A stretch of DNA of 64,000 bases, taken from the NCBI RefSeq assembly GCF_003634455.1, contig NZ_RBLC01000001.1:124001-188000 (forward strand). The letters run 5' to 3'. The position numbers and the translations under genes are program-made. Of this stretch, positions 51,422 through 61,352 are shown piece after piece (the stretch's first letter is position 1; each line of letters begins with the position of its first letter). Under the pieces are notes generated by a model. That model saw nothing but the letters and a program-made list of their open reading frames with translations. It made no database searches and was not told the origin of the DNA. The DNA comes from Flavobacterium endophyticum (GTDB lineage: Bacteria > Bacteroidota > Bacteroidia > Flavobacteriales > Flavobacteriaceae).

Positions 51422-53206
51422 ATGAAATTGAAATACTTTGCCCTTCTCTCGCTAGTGCTTTCCTTGCTCCTTTCTAGCTGTAAAGAAGCCGTGCCTGAGA
51501 AAAACATAAAGCAGGAACTTTTGGTCGATCTTACAAAACTGAAAAATGAGATTATCCTTTTTCAAGAAATCGTGTTTAAGGAAGCTTCCCAAAAAGAAAT
51601 CGTAGAGCAGTTTAAAAAATCAAGACTGCAATACAAAAGGATTGAATGGGCTGTGGAATATTTTGTACCAGAAACAGCACGATTCATGAACGGGCCAGCG
51701 TTGGACGAGATGGAATTGGAAGAAAACAAATTTTTCGTGCCTAACGGTTTTCAGGTTATCGAAGAACTCATCTATCCTGAATACAGTCCCGAAAACAAAA
51801 AAGAGGTCATCCGCGAGCTAGACATACTCCTCTCGAATGCCAAACAAGTAGAAGCTACTTTTGAAGCCATTACCATCAGCGACGATTATGTAGTAGATGC
51901 TGTGCAGCAAAATGTCTTTAGGATCTTGACGTTAGGAATTACAGGTTTTGATAGTCCGATACTTAACTCTTCTATCCCCGAAGCCAAACAAAGTCTGGCA
52001 TTAGTACCGGAACTGCTTTTGCTTATCAATCCAAAAAGCAAGACTTTGGCTGAACTACAGCAAATCGTTGCCAAAGCAAAGGCCTACTGCGATTCAAACC
52101 CTGATTTTAATACGTTCAACAGGGCTGAATTTATCACGCAATACCTAAATCCGATTTCCAGAAAACTAAGCGCTTTCCAGAAAGAAGAAAAGATACCTTT
52201 CGTTGAAAGAAATCGTCCGCTAAAAGCGACGGCTACGACTTTATTTGATGAAAATGCTTTCGACGTGGATGGATTTGTGGCTTCCAACGAATACAAATAT
52301 TCTAAAGAAAAAGTGGCTTTGGGCGAGAAACTGTTCTATGACAAAACCCTATCTAAAAACAACGACAGAAGCTGTGCTACCTGCCATAATCCCGAAAAAG
52401 CATTTACGGATGGATTGAAAACCAACATTTCCTTAAAAGGCAAGAACCTAAACCGAAATACGCCTACACTCACCTACGCTTCCCTGCAAAATGCCCAATT
52501 TTGGGACATGAGACAGCTCGACTTAGAAAAACAGAGCGTTGATGTTATTGAAAATAAAGACGAAATGCACGGGTCGCTGGCGGACATTCATTCAAAAGTT
52601 TCGGCAACTACAGAATACCAAAAGCTATTTAAGAAAGCTTATCCGAAATCCGAAAAGTCAGAAGCCTGGCAGATCCAGAATGCCATTGCCAGCTATGTAC
52701 GTTCGCTCAATTCGTTTGATTCTAGGTTTGATTTGTACATGAGAGGCGATACAGCCAAGATGAACACCGAAGAACTTCAAGGCATGAATGTTTTTATGGG
52801 AAAAGCAAAATGCGCTACCTGCCACTTTACGCCTTTGTTTAACGGAACGGTGCCTCCGAATTTTGCAAAAACAGAACACGAAGTTATCGGCACGCCAGAA
52901 GACGCTTCCGGAAAACACCTAAGCGATGATACTGGAAGATATCTTTTCAACCAGTTGCCACAGCTCAAAGGAGCTTTTAAGACACCGACGCTCCGCAATG
53001 TTGCGGTAACGGGGCCTTACATGCACAACGGCGCTTATAAAACGTTAGAGAAAATTGTAGAATTCTATGATTTGGGAGGCGGAACAGGATTAGGCCTTTC
53101 CGTAGAAAACCAGACGCTTCCGACGGACAAACTAAACTTGACGGCAGCAGAGAAAAAGGCCTTGGTTGCCTTTATGAAAACACTCACCGACAAAAGGTAT
53201 GAATAA
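51422..53206 (+). CDS. Di-haem cytochrome c peroxidase with extra N-terminal helical domain
   Basis: A 594-residue lipoprotein (lipobox LSSC, Cys20). The first 270 residues form a helical domain of unknown fold. The remainder is a cytochrome c peroxidase/MauG-type module: two haem-binding CxxCH motifs, Cys318-Cys321-His322 (CATCHNPEKAF) and Cys464-Cys467-His468 (CATCHFTPLFNG). The segment TLRNVAVTGPYMHNG is the family's C-terminal landmark. These enzymes reduce H2O2 with electrons from a small cytochrome, in the periplasm or at the outer membrane. The usual family length is about 340-470 residues; the N-terminal domain accounts for the excess. Confidence 0.9.
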   Translation: MKLKYFALLSLVLSLLLSSCKEAVPEKNIKQELLVDLTKLKNEIILFQEIVFKEASQKEIVEQFKKSRLQYKRIEWAVEYFVPETARFMNGPALDEMELEENKFFVPNGFQVIEELIYPEYSPENKKEVIRELDILLSNAKQVEATFEAITISDDYVVDAVQQNVFRILTLGITGFDSPILNSSIPEAKQSLALVPELLLLINPKSKTLAELQQIVAKAKAYCDSNPDFNTFNRAEFITQYLNPISRKLSAFQKEEKIPFVERNRPLKATATTLFDENAFDVDGFVASNEYKYSKEKVALGEKLFYDKTLSKNNDRSCATCHNPEKAFTDGLKTNISLKGKNLNRNTPTLTYASLQNAQFWDMRQLDLEKQSVDVIENKDEMHGSLADIHSKVSATTEYQKLFKKAYPKSEKSEAWQIQNAIASYVRSLNSFDSRFDLYMRGDTAKMNTEELQGMNVFMGKAKCATCHFTPLFNGTVPPNFAKTEHEVIGTPEDASGKHLSDDTGRYLFNQLPQLKGAFKTPTLRNVAVTGPYMHNGAYKTLEKIVEFYDLGGGTGLGLSVENQTLPTDKLNLTAAEKKALVAFMKTLTDKRYE

Positions 53207-53208
53207 CG

Positions 53209-53246
53209 AAAAACGGAATGCAATTCGATTGCATTCCGTTTTTTAT
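53209..53246. terminator. Bidirectional terminator between the peroxidase gene and parC
   Basis: AAAACGGAATGCAAT pairs with ATTGCATTCCGTTTT around TCG. The tails are A- and T-rich on both sides, and the two genes converge here. Confidence 0.92.
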
Positions 53247-53247
53247 T

Positions 53248-55896
53248 TTAGTCTAAGCTTAACGTAATCTGTCCGTCGTCATCCAACTGTATGTCTCCTG
53301 AAATTTCGGTATCGCCAGACACTTCAATTTCTTCTGGGATTTCTTCTTCCGGAATTTCATACGGCAAAGGTTCCAGCAGATTGACTTGTTTTAATTTATC
53401 GGCTGTCAATTGATTTCCGATTGCTTTTATTCCTTTCACGGCAATAAAGCTTTCTAAATCAACCGTCTGATTTTCTTTCTGAACACCTTTTACCTTGGCG
53501 AATACTACCTCCGCTACAGGGCGATAATCTGTTGCAACAATTTCTAATTGTGATTTCGGATGTTCTGTAATAAAAACTTCTTCTTTGTTTTCGTTTTCGA
53601 TCAAGAAACGCTTTACATAATAGCGTTCTTTTTCGCCATCATAATAAATCGCAGAAATCGGTTTTTTAGGAATCCATTTTTCCAAAACAACCATATCTTC
53701 ATCAAAATGCGTCGTCAGTTCTGGAATAATCGTTTTTAATTTTCCAGACTGATTGATAATCAGCAGCCTGTCATTTGGTCGGAATTCGCCTAACAATTCG
53801 CCTCTTCCGTCTACATTTAGTTTCTGTACCGTATCGTCAAACCAGATTCTTCTTGGCTTTAAGGTCGAAATTCCTTTCTCCTTCAATTCGATTTTTTTGA
53901 TCGGGTATTTGGTGACCAAATTTCCTTTAGAAGCCCTACCCTTGATGGCCAGCGTCGCAAAATCAATATCGAATTTCAGTTTTTTGATGCTTCCTACCTG
54001 GCGCAATAAGATCGTAATGACTTCCGCTTCGCCATTCGGATTATGGGAGAAATACAGTACTTGCGAGCCTGCTTTTTCTTGGGTCAGGTCATACGCTTTA
54101 TCACGTGTAATTCCAGAAACGTTGAAACGTTTGATATAAGAAGGCCCGGATTTACCATCGCGGTAGATCATGTTATAAATCGTGCGCTTGTCGTTTTTAT
54201 CGAAAATGGCGACATGGATAATATCCTTCCCAACGAACTTTTTATCATCGACTTTAGAAACCATCATGGTTCCGTTTCGAAGAAAAACAATAACATCATC
54301 AATATCGGAACAATCCGTAACGTATTCGTCTTTTTTCAAGCCGGTTCCGATAAAGCCTTCTTCCCTATTTACATAGAGTTTCGTATTTCTCAGCACTACT
54401 TTTGTCGCTTCGATATCATCAAAAATTCGGAGTTCGGTCTGGCGTTCTCTTCCCTTTCCGTATTTCTCTTTTAGCTTCGTAAAAAAAGTAATGGCAAAAT
54501 CAATAATATGCTCTAAATCGTATTTTACTTGCTCGATGTCGCCTTCCAAAGCTTCAATCTTTTCTTGTGCTTTGTCAATATCAAACTTAGAGATTCTCTT
54601 GATTCGGATTTCTGTCAAACGGACAATATCTTCTTCGGTTACGGCACGTTTCAAATGCTGTACATACGGTTTTAGTCCTTCATCGATGGCTTTGATAACG
54701 CCTTCCCACGTTTCTTCTTCCTCAATCAAGCGGTAGATTCTTTTTTCAATGAAAATACGTTCCAAAGAAAGGAAATGCCATTGTTCTTCTAACTCGTCAA
54801 GCTGGATTTCCAACTCGCGTTTCAGCAAATCAACCGTCCTATGCGTCGATATCTTTAGCATATCGGAAACGCCGATAAACAGAGGCTTATGGTTCTCGAT
54901 GACGCAACCTAACGGCGCTACAGACGTTTCGCAAGCCGTAAAAGCAAACAGCGCATCAATCGTCTTATCAGGAGAAACCCCTGGAAAAAGATGGATCAAG
55001 ATTTCTACCTCAGCGGCGGTATTGTCTTCAATTTTTTTGATCTTGATTTTCCCTTTTTCGTTCGCTTTCAGGATACTTTCAATCAACGTCGACGTATTCG
55101 TGCTGAACGGAATCTGGGTAATCACCAACGTCTGCTTGTCCAATTGCCCGATTTTAGCACGAACGCGGACACGTCCGCCACGCATACCATCGTTATAATT
55201 AGAAACATCGGCAATACCCGCAGTCGGAAAATCAGGGTATAGTGTAAAAGGTTTTCCTTTTAATATTTTTATGGAACTATCAATCAGCTCATTAAAGTTG
55301 TGCGGTAGTACTTTTGTGGAAAGTCCGACGGCAATACCTTCGGCACCTTGCGCTAATAATAGTGGAAATTTTACGGGAAGATTGATGGGCTCGTTGCGTC
55401 TTCCGTCATAAGAAGCCTGCCACGATGTAATCTTTGGCGAATACAAAACGTCATGCCCAAACTTGCTGATTCGTGCTTCGATATAACGAGAAGCTGCGGC
55501 ACTATCTCCAGTAAGGATGTTACCCCAGTTACCCTGCATGTCTATAATCAAGTCCTTCTGTCCGATCTGTACCATGGCATCGCCGATACTCGCGTCACCG
55601 TGAGGATGGTACTGCATGGTATGCCCGACAATGTTCGCTACCTTATTGTAACGACCATCATCCAACTCTTTCATGGAGTGCATGATCCTGCGCTGTACAG
55701 GCTTGAAACCATCTTCGATAGCAGGAACGGCACGTTCAAGGATTACGTAGGAAGCATAATCCAAAAACCAGTCTTTATACATTCCAGTTACCTTGGTAAT
55801 GGTATCCTGGCTGTCCTCTTCTTGATTGTCGTAAAAATGCTGTCCTGTTCCTTCTGGCTGACCTTCTATTGGCTCTAAATTCTCTTCTTCGTCCAT
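53248..55896 (-). CDS. parC: DNA topoisomerase IV subunit A
   Basis: An 882-residue type IIA topoisomerase A subunit. It cuts and rejoins double-stranded DNA to decatenate daughter chromosomes. The winged-helix and tower region has AVPAIEDGFKPVQRRIMHSM at about 55-74. The catalytic Tyr138 lies in AAASRYIEAR, and QYHPHGDASIGDAMV is also conserved. The C-terminal part has the blades of a beta-pinwheel without a clear GyrA box, which favours ParC over GyrA. The upstream gene is parE on the same strand, 45 bases away, supporting a parE-parC operon. It ends in an acidic tail. Confidence 0.94.
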   Translation of the reverse strand: MDEEENLEPIEGQPEGTGQHFYDNQEEDSQDTITKVTGMYKDWFLDYASYVILERAVPAIEDGFKPVQRRIMHSMKELDDGRYNKVANIVGHTMQYHPHGDASIGDAMVQIGQKDLIIDMQGNWGNILTGDSAAASRYIEARISKFGHDVLYSPKITSWQASYDGRRNEPINLPVKFPLLLAQGAEGIAVGLSTKVLPHNFNELIDSSIKILKGKPFTLYPDFPTAGIADVSNYNDGMRGGRVRVRAKIGQLDKQTLVITQIPFSTNTSTLIESILKANEKGKIKIKKIEDNTAAEVEILIHLFPGVSPDKTIDALFAFTACETSVAPLGCVIENHKPLFIGVSDMLKISTHRTVDLLKRELEIQLDELEEQWHFLSLERIFIEKRIYRLIEEEETWEGVIKAIDEGLKPYVQHLKRAVTEEDIVRLTEIRIKRISKFDIDKAQEKIEALEGDIEQVKYDLEHIIDFAITFFTKLKEKYGKGRERQTELRIFDDIEATKVVLRNTKLYVNREEGFIGTGLKKDEYVTDCSDIDDVIVFLRNGTMMVSKVDDKKFVGKDIIHVAIFDKNDKRTIYNMIYRDGKSGPSYIKRFNVSGITRDKAYDLTQEKAGSQVLYFSHNPNGEAEVITILLRQVGSIKKLKFDIDFATLAIKGRASKGNLVTKYPIKKIELKEKGISTLKPRRIWFDDTVQKLNVDGRGELLGEFRPNDRLLIINQSGKLKTIIPELTTHFDEDMVVLEKWIPKKPISAIYYDGEKERYYVKRFLIENENKEEVFITEHPKSQLEIVATDYRPVAEVVFAKVKGVQKENQTVDLESFIAVKGIKAIGNQLTADKLKQVNLLEPLPYEIPEEEIPEEIEVSGDTEISGDIQLDDDGQITLSLD

Positions 55897-55941
55897 TTAT
55901 TCAAGTTCGTTCCTTAAATTATTTCGATTGTAAATTGTATT

Positions 55942-57795
55942 CTATTTTTCCACCACATCCAATTCCACCTTCAAGTTATTGATGATGAATTCTTGTCGGT
56001 CTGGCGTATTTTTGCCCATGTAAAATGACAAGAGCTGTTCGATAGAAGTCAGCTTGTCCAACATAATCGGGTCTAATCGGATATCATCGCCTATGAAATG
56101 CTTGAACTCATCAGGAGAAATCTCTCCCAAACCTTTAAATCGCGTGATTTCTGGCTTCGGTTTTAGCTTTTCGATGGCGTTTACGCGTTCTTCTTCGGAA
56201 TAGCAGTAAATCGTTTCCTTTCTGTTTCTAACCCTAAACAAAGGCGTCTGCAAAATATACAAATGCCCTTCTTTGATTAATTCTGGGAAAAACTGCAGGA
56301 AGAAGGTAATCAGCAGCAATCGGATGTGCATACCGTCGACATCGGCATCGGTTGCGATTACGATATTGTTGTAACGCAGGTCGCCCATATCCTCCTCTAT
56401 ATTCAAAGCGGCTTGGAGCAGGTTGAATTCTTCGTTTTCGTAGACAATCTTTTTGCTCATGCCATACGAATTCAGCGGTTTTCCACGCAAGCTGAAAACG
56501 GCTTGGGTATTAACGTCACGCGATTTCGTAATGGAACCCGAAGCCGAATCTCCCTCGGTGATAAAAAGCGTGCTTTCTAAGCTTCTTGGGTTTTTAGAAT
56601 CGGTCAAGTGTACACGGCAGTCGCGTAATTTTTTATTGTGAAGACTGGCTTTTTTAGCGCGGTCTTTGGCTAATTTTCGGATTCCAGATAATTCTTTTCT
56701 TTCACGCTCCGCCTGCAAAATCTTGCGTAAAAGTAACTCAGCCGTTTCTGGATTTTTATGAAGGAAATTATCTAATTTATTTTTAACGAAATCATTGATA
56801 AACGTACGAACCGATGGCAAGTCCGGCCCCATATCTGTCGAACCTAACTTTGTTTTGGTCTGTGACTCGAAAACAGGCTCCATCACTTTGACACTAATGG
56901 CGCTGACAATTGATTTTCGTACATCTGAAGGTTCAAAACCTTTGTTGTAGAATTCACGAATCGTTTTTACGAGCGCTTCGCGGAAGGCAACCAAATGGGT
57001 TCCTCCTTGCGTCGTATTCTGACCGTTCACGAAGGAATGGTATTCTTCTGAATATTGTGATTTGCTATGCGTAAGGGCTACCTCGATATCGTCTCCTAGC
57101 AGGTGGATGATTGGATAGACCATATCGTCTTCGGCAATATTTTCTTCTAATAAATCCTTAAGTCCGTTATCGGAATAAAATTTTTCGCCATTGTAAATTA
57201 TCGTCAAGCCCGTATTCAGGTAGCAATAATTTTTCAGCATTTTCAGGATATATTCGTTCCTGAATTTATAGTTCTTGAAAATGGCTTCGTCTGGAATAAA
57301 GGTAACTTTCGTTCCTTTTCGCTTTGTGGTATCGATTACATCTTCTTCAAGCACTAAATTACCAGCCGAAAACTCAGCCGCTTTCTGTTTGTCTTCACGA
57401 ACAGATTCTACCCTAAAATAATTGGATAAGGCGTTTACGGCTTTGGTACCGACACCATTCAGACCGACCGATTTCTTAAAGGCAAGCGAATCGTATTTAC
57501 CACCCGTATTCATTTTCGAGACTACATCGACTACTTTTCCAAGCGGAATTCCACGGCCGTAATCGCGTACGGAAACCGTCTTGTCCTTGATAGTCACCTC
57601 GATAGTTTTTCCGGCGCCCATAACGAACTCATCGATACAGTTGTCTAAAACCTCTTTTAATAAAATATAGATACCATCATCTGGTGAAGAACCGTCTCCT
57701 AATTTCCCGATATACATTCCCGGACGCATTCGGATGTGCTCTTTCCAGTCGAGAGAACGGATATTGTCTTCAGTATACTGATTTTGTTCTGACAT
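55942..57795 (-). CDS. parE: DNA topoisomerase IV subunit B
   Basis: A 617-residue ATPase subunit of topoisomerase IV. The GHKL ATPase has [18 protein letters not shown] and DYGRGIPLG in the N-terminal domain. The TOPRIM domain has [12 protein letters not shown] and the metal-binding [13 protein letters not shown]. The length and the absence of a GyrB-type insert fit ParE. Transcription continues into parC 45 bases after its stop. The ATG at 57795 is the first in-frame start ([17 protein letters not shown]). The drug-target residues cannot be judged by eye. Confidence 0.94.
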   Translation of the reverse strand: MSEQNQYTEDNIRSLDWKEHIRMRPGMYIGKLGDGSSPDDGIYILLKEVLDNCIDEFVMGAGKTIEVTIKDKTVSVRDYGRGIPLGKVVDVVSKMNTGGKYDSLAFKKSVGLNGVGTKAVNALSNYFRVESVREDKQKAAEFSAGNLVLEEDVIDTTKRKGTKVTFIPDEAIFKNYKFRNEYILKMLKNYCYLNTGLTIIYNGEKFYSDNGLKDLLEENIAEDDMVYPIIHLLGDDIEVALTHSKSQYSEEYHSFVNGQNTTQGGTHLVAFREALVKTIREFYNKGFEPSDVRKSIVSAISVKVMEPVFESQTKTKLGSTDMGPDLPSVRTFINDFVKNKLDNFLHKNPETAELLLRKILQAERERKELSGIRKLAKDRAKKASLHNKKLRDCRVHLTDSKNPRSLESTLFITEGDSASGSITKSRDVNTQAVFSLRGKPLNSYGMSKKIVYENEEFNLLQAALNIEEDMGDLRYNNIVIATDADVDGMHIRLLLITFFLQFFPELIKEGHLYILQTPLFRVRNRKETIYCYSEEERVNAIEKLKPKPEITRFKGLGEISPDEFKHFIGDDIRLDPIMLDKLTSIEQLLSFYMGKNTPDRQEFIINNLKVELDVVEK

Positions 57796-57936
57796 TTGAA
57801 AATTATGGATTTTGTGCTAATATACAGTATCGACAAGAAAAATGAAAGTCTTGCAGGGTAAAGTTATCAATAGAATATTGACAAATGAATTGGGGATTTG
57901 TGATGGAAGATTTATGATTTTTGCTTTGCTTATCTG

Positions 57937-58944
57937 TTAGATTGCGGTCGATTTTCCGCGTATTATTTTGTACATGGAAACGGCTTTTTGGTTTACAAAA
58001 ATAGTCAAATAACAATCTGAATTAGGAGCTACATGAACATCAAATTCTGTACTATTTCCGTTTCGTTTTAAGATGGCATTTTGAGCTTTATTGTCTGAAC
58101 TCAGGACATAAAATATTTTGTCATTTTCTCCTAAATTTTCTAATTTAAATGGAATAGTGTTCGATTTTTTAAGGGACAAAATTCCGTTTTGTGGAGCAAT
58201 AAATCGAAAGTCAGACTTTATATAATCGGCATAATAAAAAGGAAAGTTGGCATACTCTTTTTCGGAAAAATTGCCTAGAATCCAATTCTTTTCGTCTGGA
58301 AAATGATTCAAGACAAAGAACTCGGGCTCGGTAAAAAAATAGCCTGAATTAAACTTTGGAACAAAAGTTCTTTTTTGTTCGTTCACGACGCCTGCACCCC
58401 ACGTTACATCGAGCAATTTCCATTTGCCATTGACTTTTACAGCATTCCAAGCGTGCGTGCTTTCTGTGGGCAATTTCCCGATGTCACTCGGACTTGTTTT
58501 TGCATTTCCGGTCACGACTGCACTTTCTAATCCTGACAAATTAGCAAGATGCTCATAAAGCAAGGCATAGCCTTGACAGAGCGCTACATTTGTCTTTAAC
58601 ACTTTATTGATTTTATCCAGCTTGATCTGCTTTTGCTTTTGTACTTTTTCTTCTTCTGTTCGGTAGCGATAAGCAGTTACGTTTGCTCCTGACCTAGAAA
58701 AAAAACTTTTTACATCGTATTTTACATTGAAAGCAATCCACGAAAAAATTGCGCGTGCTTTGTCTTCTTCCTTCGAAAAATCACGGTTAATTTTTGAAGC
58801 TAGTTCTTCTGGTTTTGAAAATGTTTTGGGATAATTGGAAACAATGGCATCCACTTTTGAAAAATCCTGCGCAAAAACAGGCAGGCACAAAAAAAGCATC
58901 CATAAAAATGCCTTTTTTAAAACGCTTACATATATCTCTTTCAT
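57937..58944 (-). CDS. Secreted transglutaminase-like protein
   Basis: A 335-residue secreted protein with a signal peptide (about 1-25, ...LCLPVFAQ). A transglutaminase-like papain fold core covers about 80-190. The probable catalytic Cys lies in VALCQGYALLYEHL, with the His in STHAWNAVKV and the Asp in KLLDVTWGAG. The C-terminal third is beta-rich and ends in a MYKIIRG segment. Members of this group can be proteases or cross-linking enzymes; no substrate is suggested here. It stands 140 bases downstream of parE and 80 bases downstream of the DUF2459 gene, all on the minus strand. Confidence 0.87.
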   Translation of the reverse strand: MKEIYVSVLKKAFLWMLFLCLPVFAQDFSKVDAIVSNYPKTFSKPEELASKINRDFSKEEDKARAIFSWIAFNVKYDVKSFFSRSGANVTAYRYRTEEEKVQKQKQIKLDKINKVLKTNVALCQGYALLYEHLANLSGLESAVVTGNAKTSPSDIGKLPTESTHAWNAVKVNGKWKLLDVTWGAGVVNEQKRTFVPKFNSGYFFTEPEFFVLNHFPDEKNWILGNFSEKEYANFPFYYADYIKSDFRFIAPQNGILSLKKSNTIPFKLENLGENDKIFYVLSSDNKAQNAILKRNGNSTEFDVHVAPNSDCYLTIFVNQKAVSMYKIIRGKSTAI

Positions 58945-59024
58945 AGCATGACAATTAGCAAGAATCTTGCCAAAAAATAAAGCTATAAAATGAGGAAATT
59001 ATTCGTGCAATTTGTGAATTCGCA

Positions 59025-59708
59025 TTATCTATAATGACAAAATATTCCAGTATCCGAAGGCGTCCAAACCGCGGCTTTTTGATCCGCACTTTTCAAGGCA
59101 TTATTTGCCCATGTATTGCAGGTATAGAATAGGCTGTATTTGCGTTTGGCTTCGTAAAAGCTGTCATTCTGCCCATAGGTCGTCGCATGAATCAAGATTG
59201 GATTTCCATCTGCATCATACTGAAAACTATCTTCAATATATTTTATCAGCTTTGCATATTCTTCTTTGCTGATATTGATTTTTATGCAATCTTCATTCTC
59301 TTTTAATTGCTTAAAAAAAGTCGCATGCATCGCTGAAGTTCCGAGATAAAATGCAGCATTGAAAGCAGTACTGAATTTTAAATCAGACCATTCTGGCGTA
59401 TTCAGATAAAATCCTTTATCGCCCCAACCAAAGCCAATAAATTTCATCGTAGCGTCTTTTGAGGCGATGTGGTCAAATTTAATTTTCTCGCTCCAATCCT
59501 TATATTCAGTCTTTATCGGAACTACGATATCGGTATGAACACCATTACTTTTGATATAAATCGCTACATCTTCGGTCGGATTCTTGTCTTCAGAATTGAC
59601 TGAAAATCTTGGCAAAACCAAGGCAACAATTATATATAGAACAAAAAAAGCTAAAATCCCTAAAAGGAATTTCAGCAGTAGGCGCAGTATTTTTCTTAAG
59701 GATTTCAA
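59025..59708 (-). CDS. DUF2459/TIGR02117 family membrane-anchored protein
   Basis: A 227-residue protein with an N-terminal membrane anchor (LLLKFLLGILAFFVLYIIVALVL, about 10-32). The body matches the TIGR02117 family: YIKSNGVHTDIVVPI, KFIGFGWGDKGFYL, and a C-terminal FYTCNTWANNAL segment. The conserved Cys, His and Asp suggest a papain-like fold, but no activity is known. The start codon is TTG. It overlaps the upstream stop as TTGA (59708-59705), and no other start would leave the anchor intact. Confidence 0.87.
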   Translation of the reverse strand: MKSLRKILRLLLKFLLGILAFFVLYIIVALVLPRFSVNSEDKNPTEDVAIYIKSNGVHTDIVVPIKTEYKDWSEKIKFDHIASKDATMKFIGFGWGDKGFYLNTPEWSDLKFSTAFNAAFYLGTSAMHATFFKQLKENEDCIKINISKEEYAKLIKYIEDSFQYDADGNPILIHATTYGQNDSFYEAKRKYSLFYTCNTWANNALKSADQKAAVWTPSDTGIFCHYR

Positions 59709-60232
59709 AGAGGAAAGTTTTTTACGATTTCTTTCAATTGATTATCATATTCTGGGTTTGAAATAATTCGCTTTTCAACATCGAAATTAGTATAAAAGCT
59801 TGGCAACGAAAAAAGGGCTTTGATATTTCCGCCATGCCTTGGAAGGTTGCCGTTTGCAAATTCCAAAACACCTTTGCCTCCTCTTCCGCCTGGAGAAGTC
59901 GCCATCAGCAGCATTGGTTTTTGCTGGAATACTTCGTTTTCTATCCTAGAACACCAGTCGTAAATATTTTTAAAAGCGACCGAATAGATGCCGTTATTTT
60001 CCGCAAGCGAAATAACCAAGATATCGGCTTCTGCTAATTTTGCCAAAAACTTTTTTGCGATTTCGTGCTGCCCGATAACTTTTTCTCTATCTACCGAAAA
60101 AAGAGGCATTTCATAGTCGTTGAGATCTAATACTTCTACTTCCGCTTTTTCAAAAAGACCGGTAGCATAGGTTGCCAGCATTTTATTAATAGAGGTCGAG
60201 CTATTGCTACCACCAAAGGCAATTATTTTCAT
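59705..60232 (-). CDS. NADPH-dependent FMN reductase family oxidoreductase
   Basis: A 175-residue flavodoxin-like protein. The phosphate-binding loop is GGSNSSTSINKM at about 8-19. The flavin-contacting motif SLAENNGIYSVAFKNIYDW matches the SSPEYNG-type loop of the FMN-reductase (SsuE/ArsH/azoreductase) family. PMLLMATSPGGRGG is the third conserved loop. It would reduce flavins, quinones or azo compounds with NAD(P)H. The ATG overlaps the stop of the upstream YihY gene as ATGA, and its own stop overlaps the next gene as TTGA, so the three genes are translationally coupled. Confidence 0.9.
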   Translation of the reverse strand: MKIIAFGGSNSSTSINKMLATYATGLFEKAEVEVLDLNDYEMPLFSVDREKVIGQHEIAKKFLAKLAEADILVISLAENNGIYSVAFKNIYDWCSRIENEVFQQKPMLLMATSPGGRGGKGVLEFANGNLPRHGGNIKALFSLPSFYTNFDVEKRIISNPEYDNQLKEIVKNFPL

Positions 60233-61170
60233 AGTTTGGATTTAGTATTCGTTTCCGCGTCTGTAATTTCAAAAATCTCTTTTTGAATTTCTACAGAATA
60301 TTCATTCGGGCTGATGCTGCCGCCAAAAGCTTTGGCATAGACCTTAGTGAATTCTGCACCAAAGTAAAGAATTATTGCGGAATAATATACCCAAAGCAAA
60401 ATAATTATCACCGATCCTGCGGCTCCATAGACAGTTGCTACTGCTGAACTTCCCAAATAAAATCCAATGGCGAATTTGCCAATCATAAACAGTATGGAAG
60501 TACTTGAGGCTCCGATAAAAGCATCTTTCCATTTTATATTTCCGTCAGGCAATGTTCTAAAGATTATGGCAAAAAGTATCGTAATTATAAGAAATACGAT
60601 TATTAGATTTAAGACATAAAACAAATAAACCGTACTTTCTGGAAAATACAGCTTGAGCCTTGCGCTTAATAAATCCATGACAGAATTGACCAGCAAACTG
60701 ACCAATAGAAGGAATCCCACAGAGGCAATCATCGAGAAAGACATTAATCGATTTTGAATGAATTTTTTAATTCCTTTATTCGGTTTTGCTCGAAGTCCCC
60801 AAATAAAATTAATAGAGCTTTGTATCTCTGCAAAAACTCCTGAAGCTCCAATTAAAAGCATGACACCTCCAAATATCGTTGCAAAAACATTACTATTGGA
60901 AAGCTCTACATTTTTGATCGCGTTTTGTATTTGAATAGCGGCATCATTTCCGACCAATCCATTTATTTGCCCATACAATTGTCCTGTAACCGCTTCTGTC
61001 CCAAAAAAGAAACCGCAGATAGTGATGATAATAATCATTAAGGGAGGCAATGCGAAAATGGTATAATAGGATAATGACGCGCTTAATTTGATCGCGTTGT
61101 CATCGTTAAATTCATTAAAAGTCGTCTTGAGCAAGTACCATGTTTTTGAAAGCAATCCTTTGGTTTTCAT
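60229..61170 (-). CDS. YihY/UPF0761 family inner membrane protein
   Basis: A 313-residue membrane protein of the YihY/virulence factor BrkB family. Six helices are visible. The opening KTTFNEFNDDNAIKLSASLSYYTIFALPPLMIII is the family signature, and KPNKGIKKFIQNRLMSFSMI plus FGAEFTKVYAKAFGG are also conserved. The function is unknown; the RNase BN assignment was historical and is wrong. The ATG at 61170 is preferred over an in-frame TTG at 61197. It heads a three-gene coupled unit with the FMN-reductase and DUF2459 genes. Confidence 0.9.
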   Translation of the reverse strand: MKTKGLLSKTWYLLKTTFNEFNDDNAIKLSASLSYYTIFALPPLMIIIITICGFFFGTEAVTGQLYGQINGLVGNDAAIQIQNAIKNVELSNSNVFATIFGGVMLLIGASGVFAEIQSSINFIWGLRAKPNKGIKKFIQNRLMSFSMIASVGFLLLVSLLVNSVMDLLSARLKLYFPESTVYLFYVLNLIIVFLIITILFAIIFRTLPDGNIKWKDAFIGASSTSILFMIGKFAIGFYLGSSAVATVYGAAGSVIIILLWVYYSAIILYFGAEFTKVYAKAFGGSISPNEYSVEIQKEIFEITDAETNTKSKL

Positions 61171-61194
61171 GATAATTTTTGGTTTTGGTTTACT

Positions 61195-61202
61195 CAAATA
61201 TA
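61195..61202 (-). promoter_or_regulatory. -7 promoter element of the yihY operon
   Basis: TATATTTG on the minus strand is an exact TAnnTTTG match, 24 bases before the ATG at 61170. It would overlap the alternative TTG start at 61197, arguing against that start. Confidence 0.55.
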
Positions 61203-61305
61203 ACGTATTTGGGGAAGTTTAAGAATTGGTTTATGGGATTTTTAACGCAAGGAAGCTTTAGTTGAAGGATTGAAGCCACATTCTTCTCCTTATTGTCATA
61301 CCATA

Positions 61306-61334
61306 AAAAAAAGCGACACCAAGTGTCGCCTTTT
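61306..61334 (-). terminator. Intrinsic terminator of ychF
   Basis: On the minus strand GGCGACAC pairs with GTGTCGC(T) around TTG and is followed by T8. It lies 18 bases after the ychF stop. Confidence 0.85.
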
Positions 61335-61352
61335 AAAATTTGTTTAAAGAGA

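Noticed and set aside
54749..55198. Open frame of about 150 codons on the plus strand inside parC
   Set aside because: It lies fully antisense to a clear parC, has no family match or promoter, and its composition follows that of the opposite coding strand.
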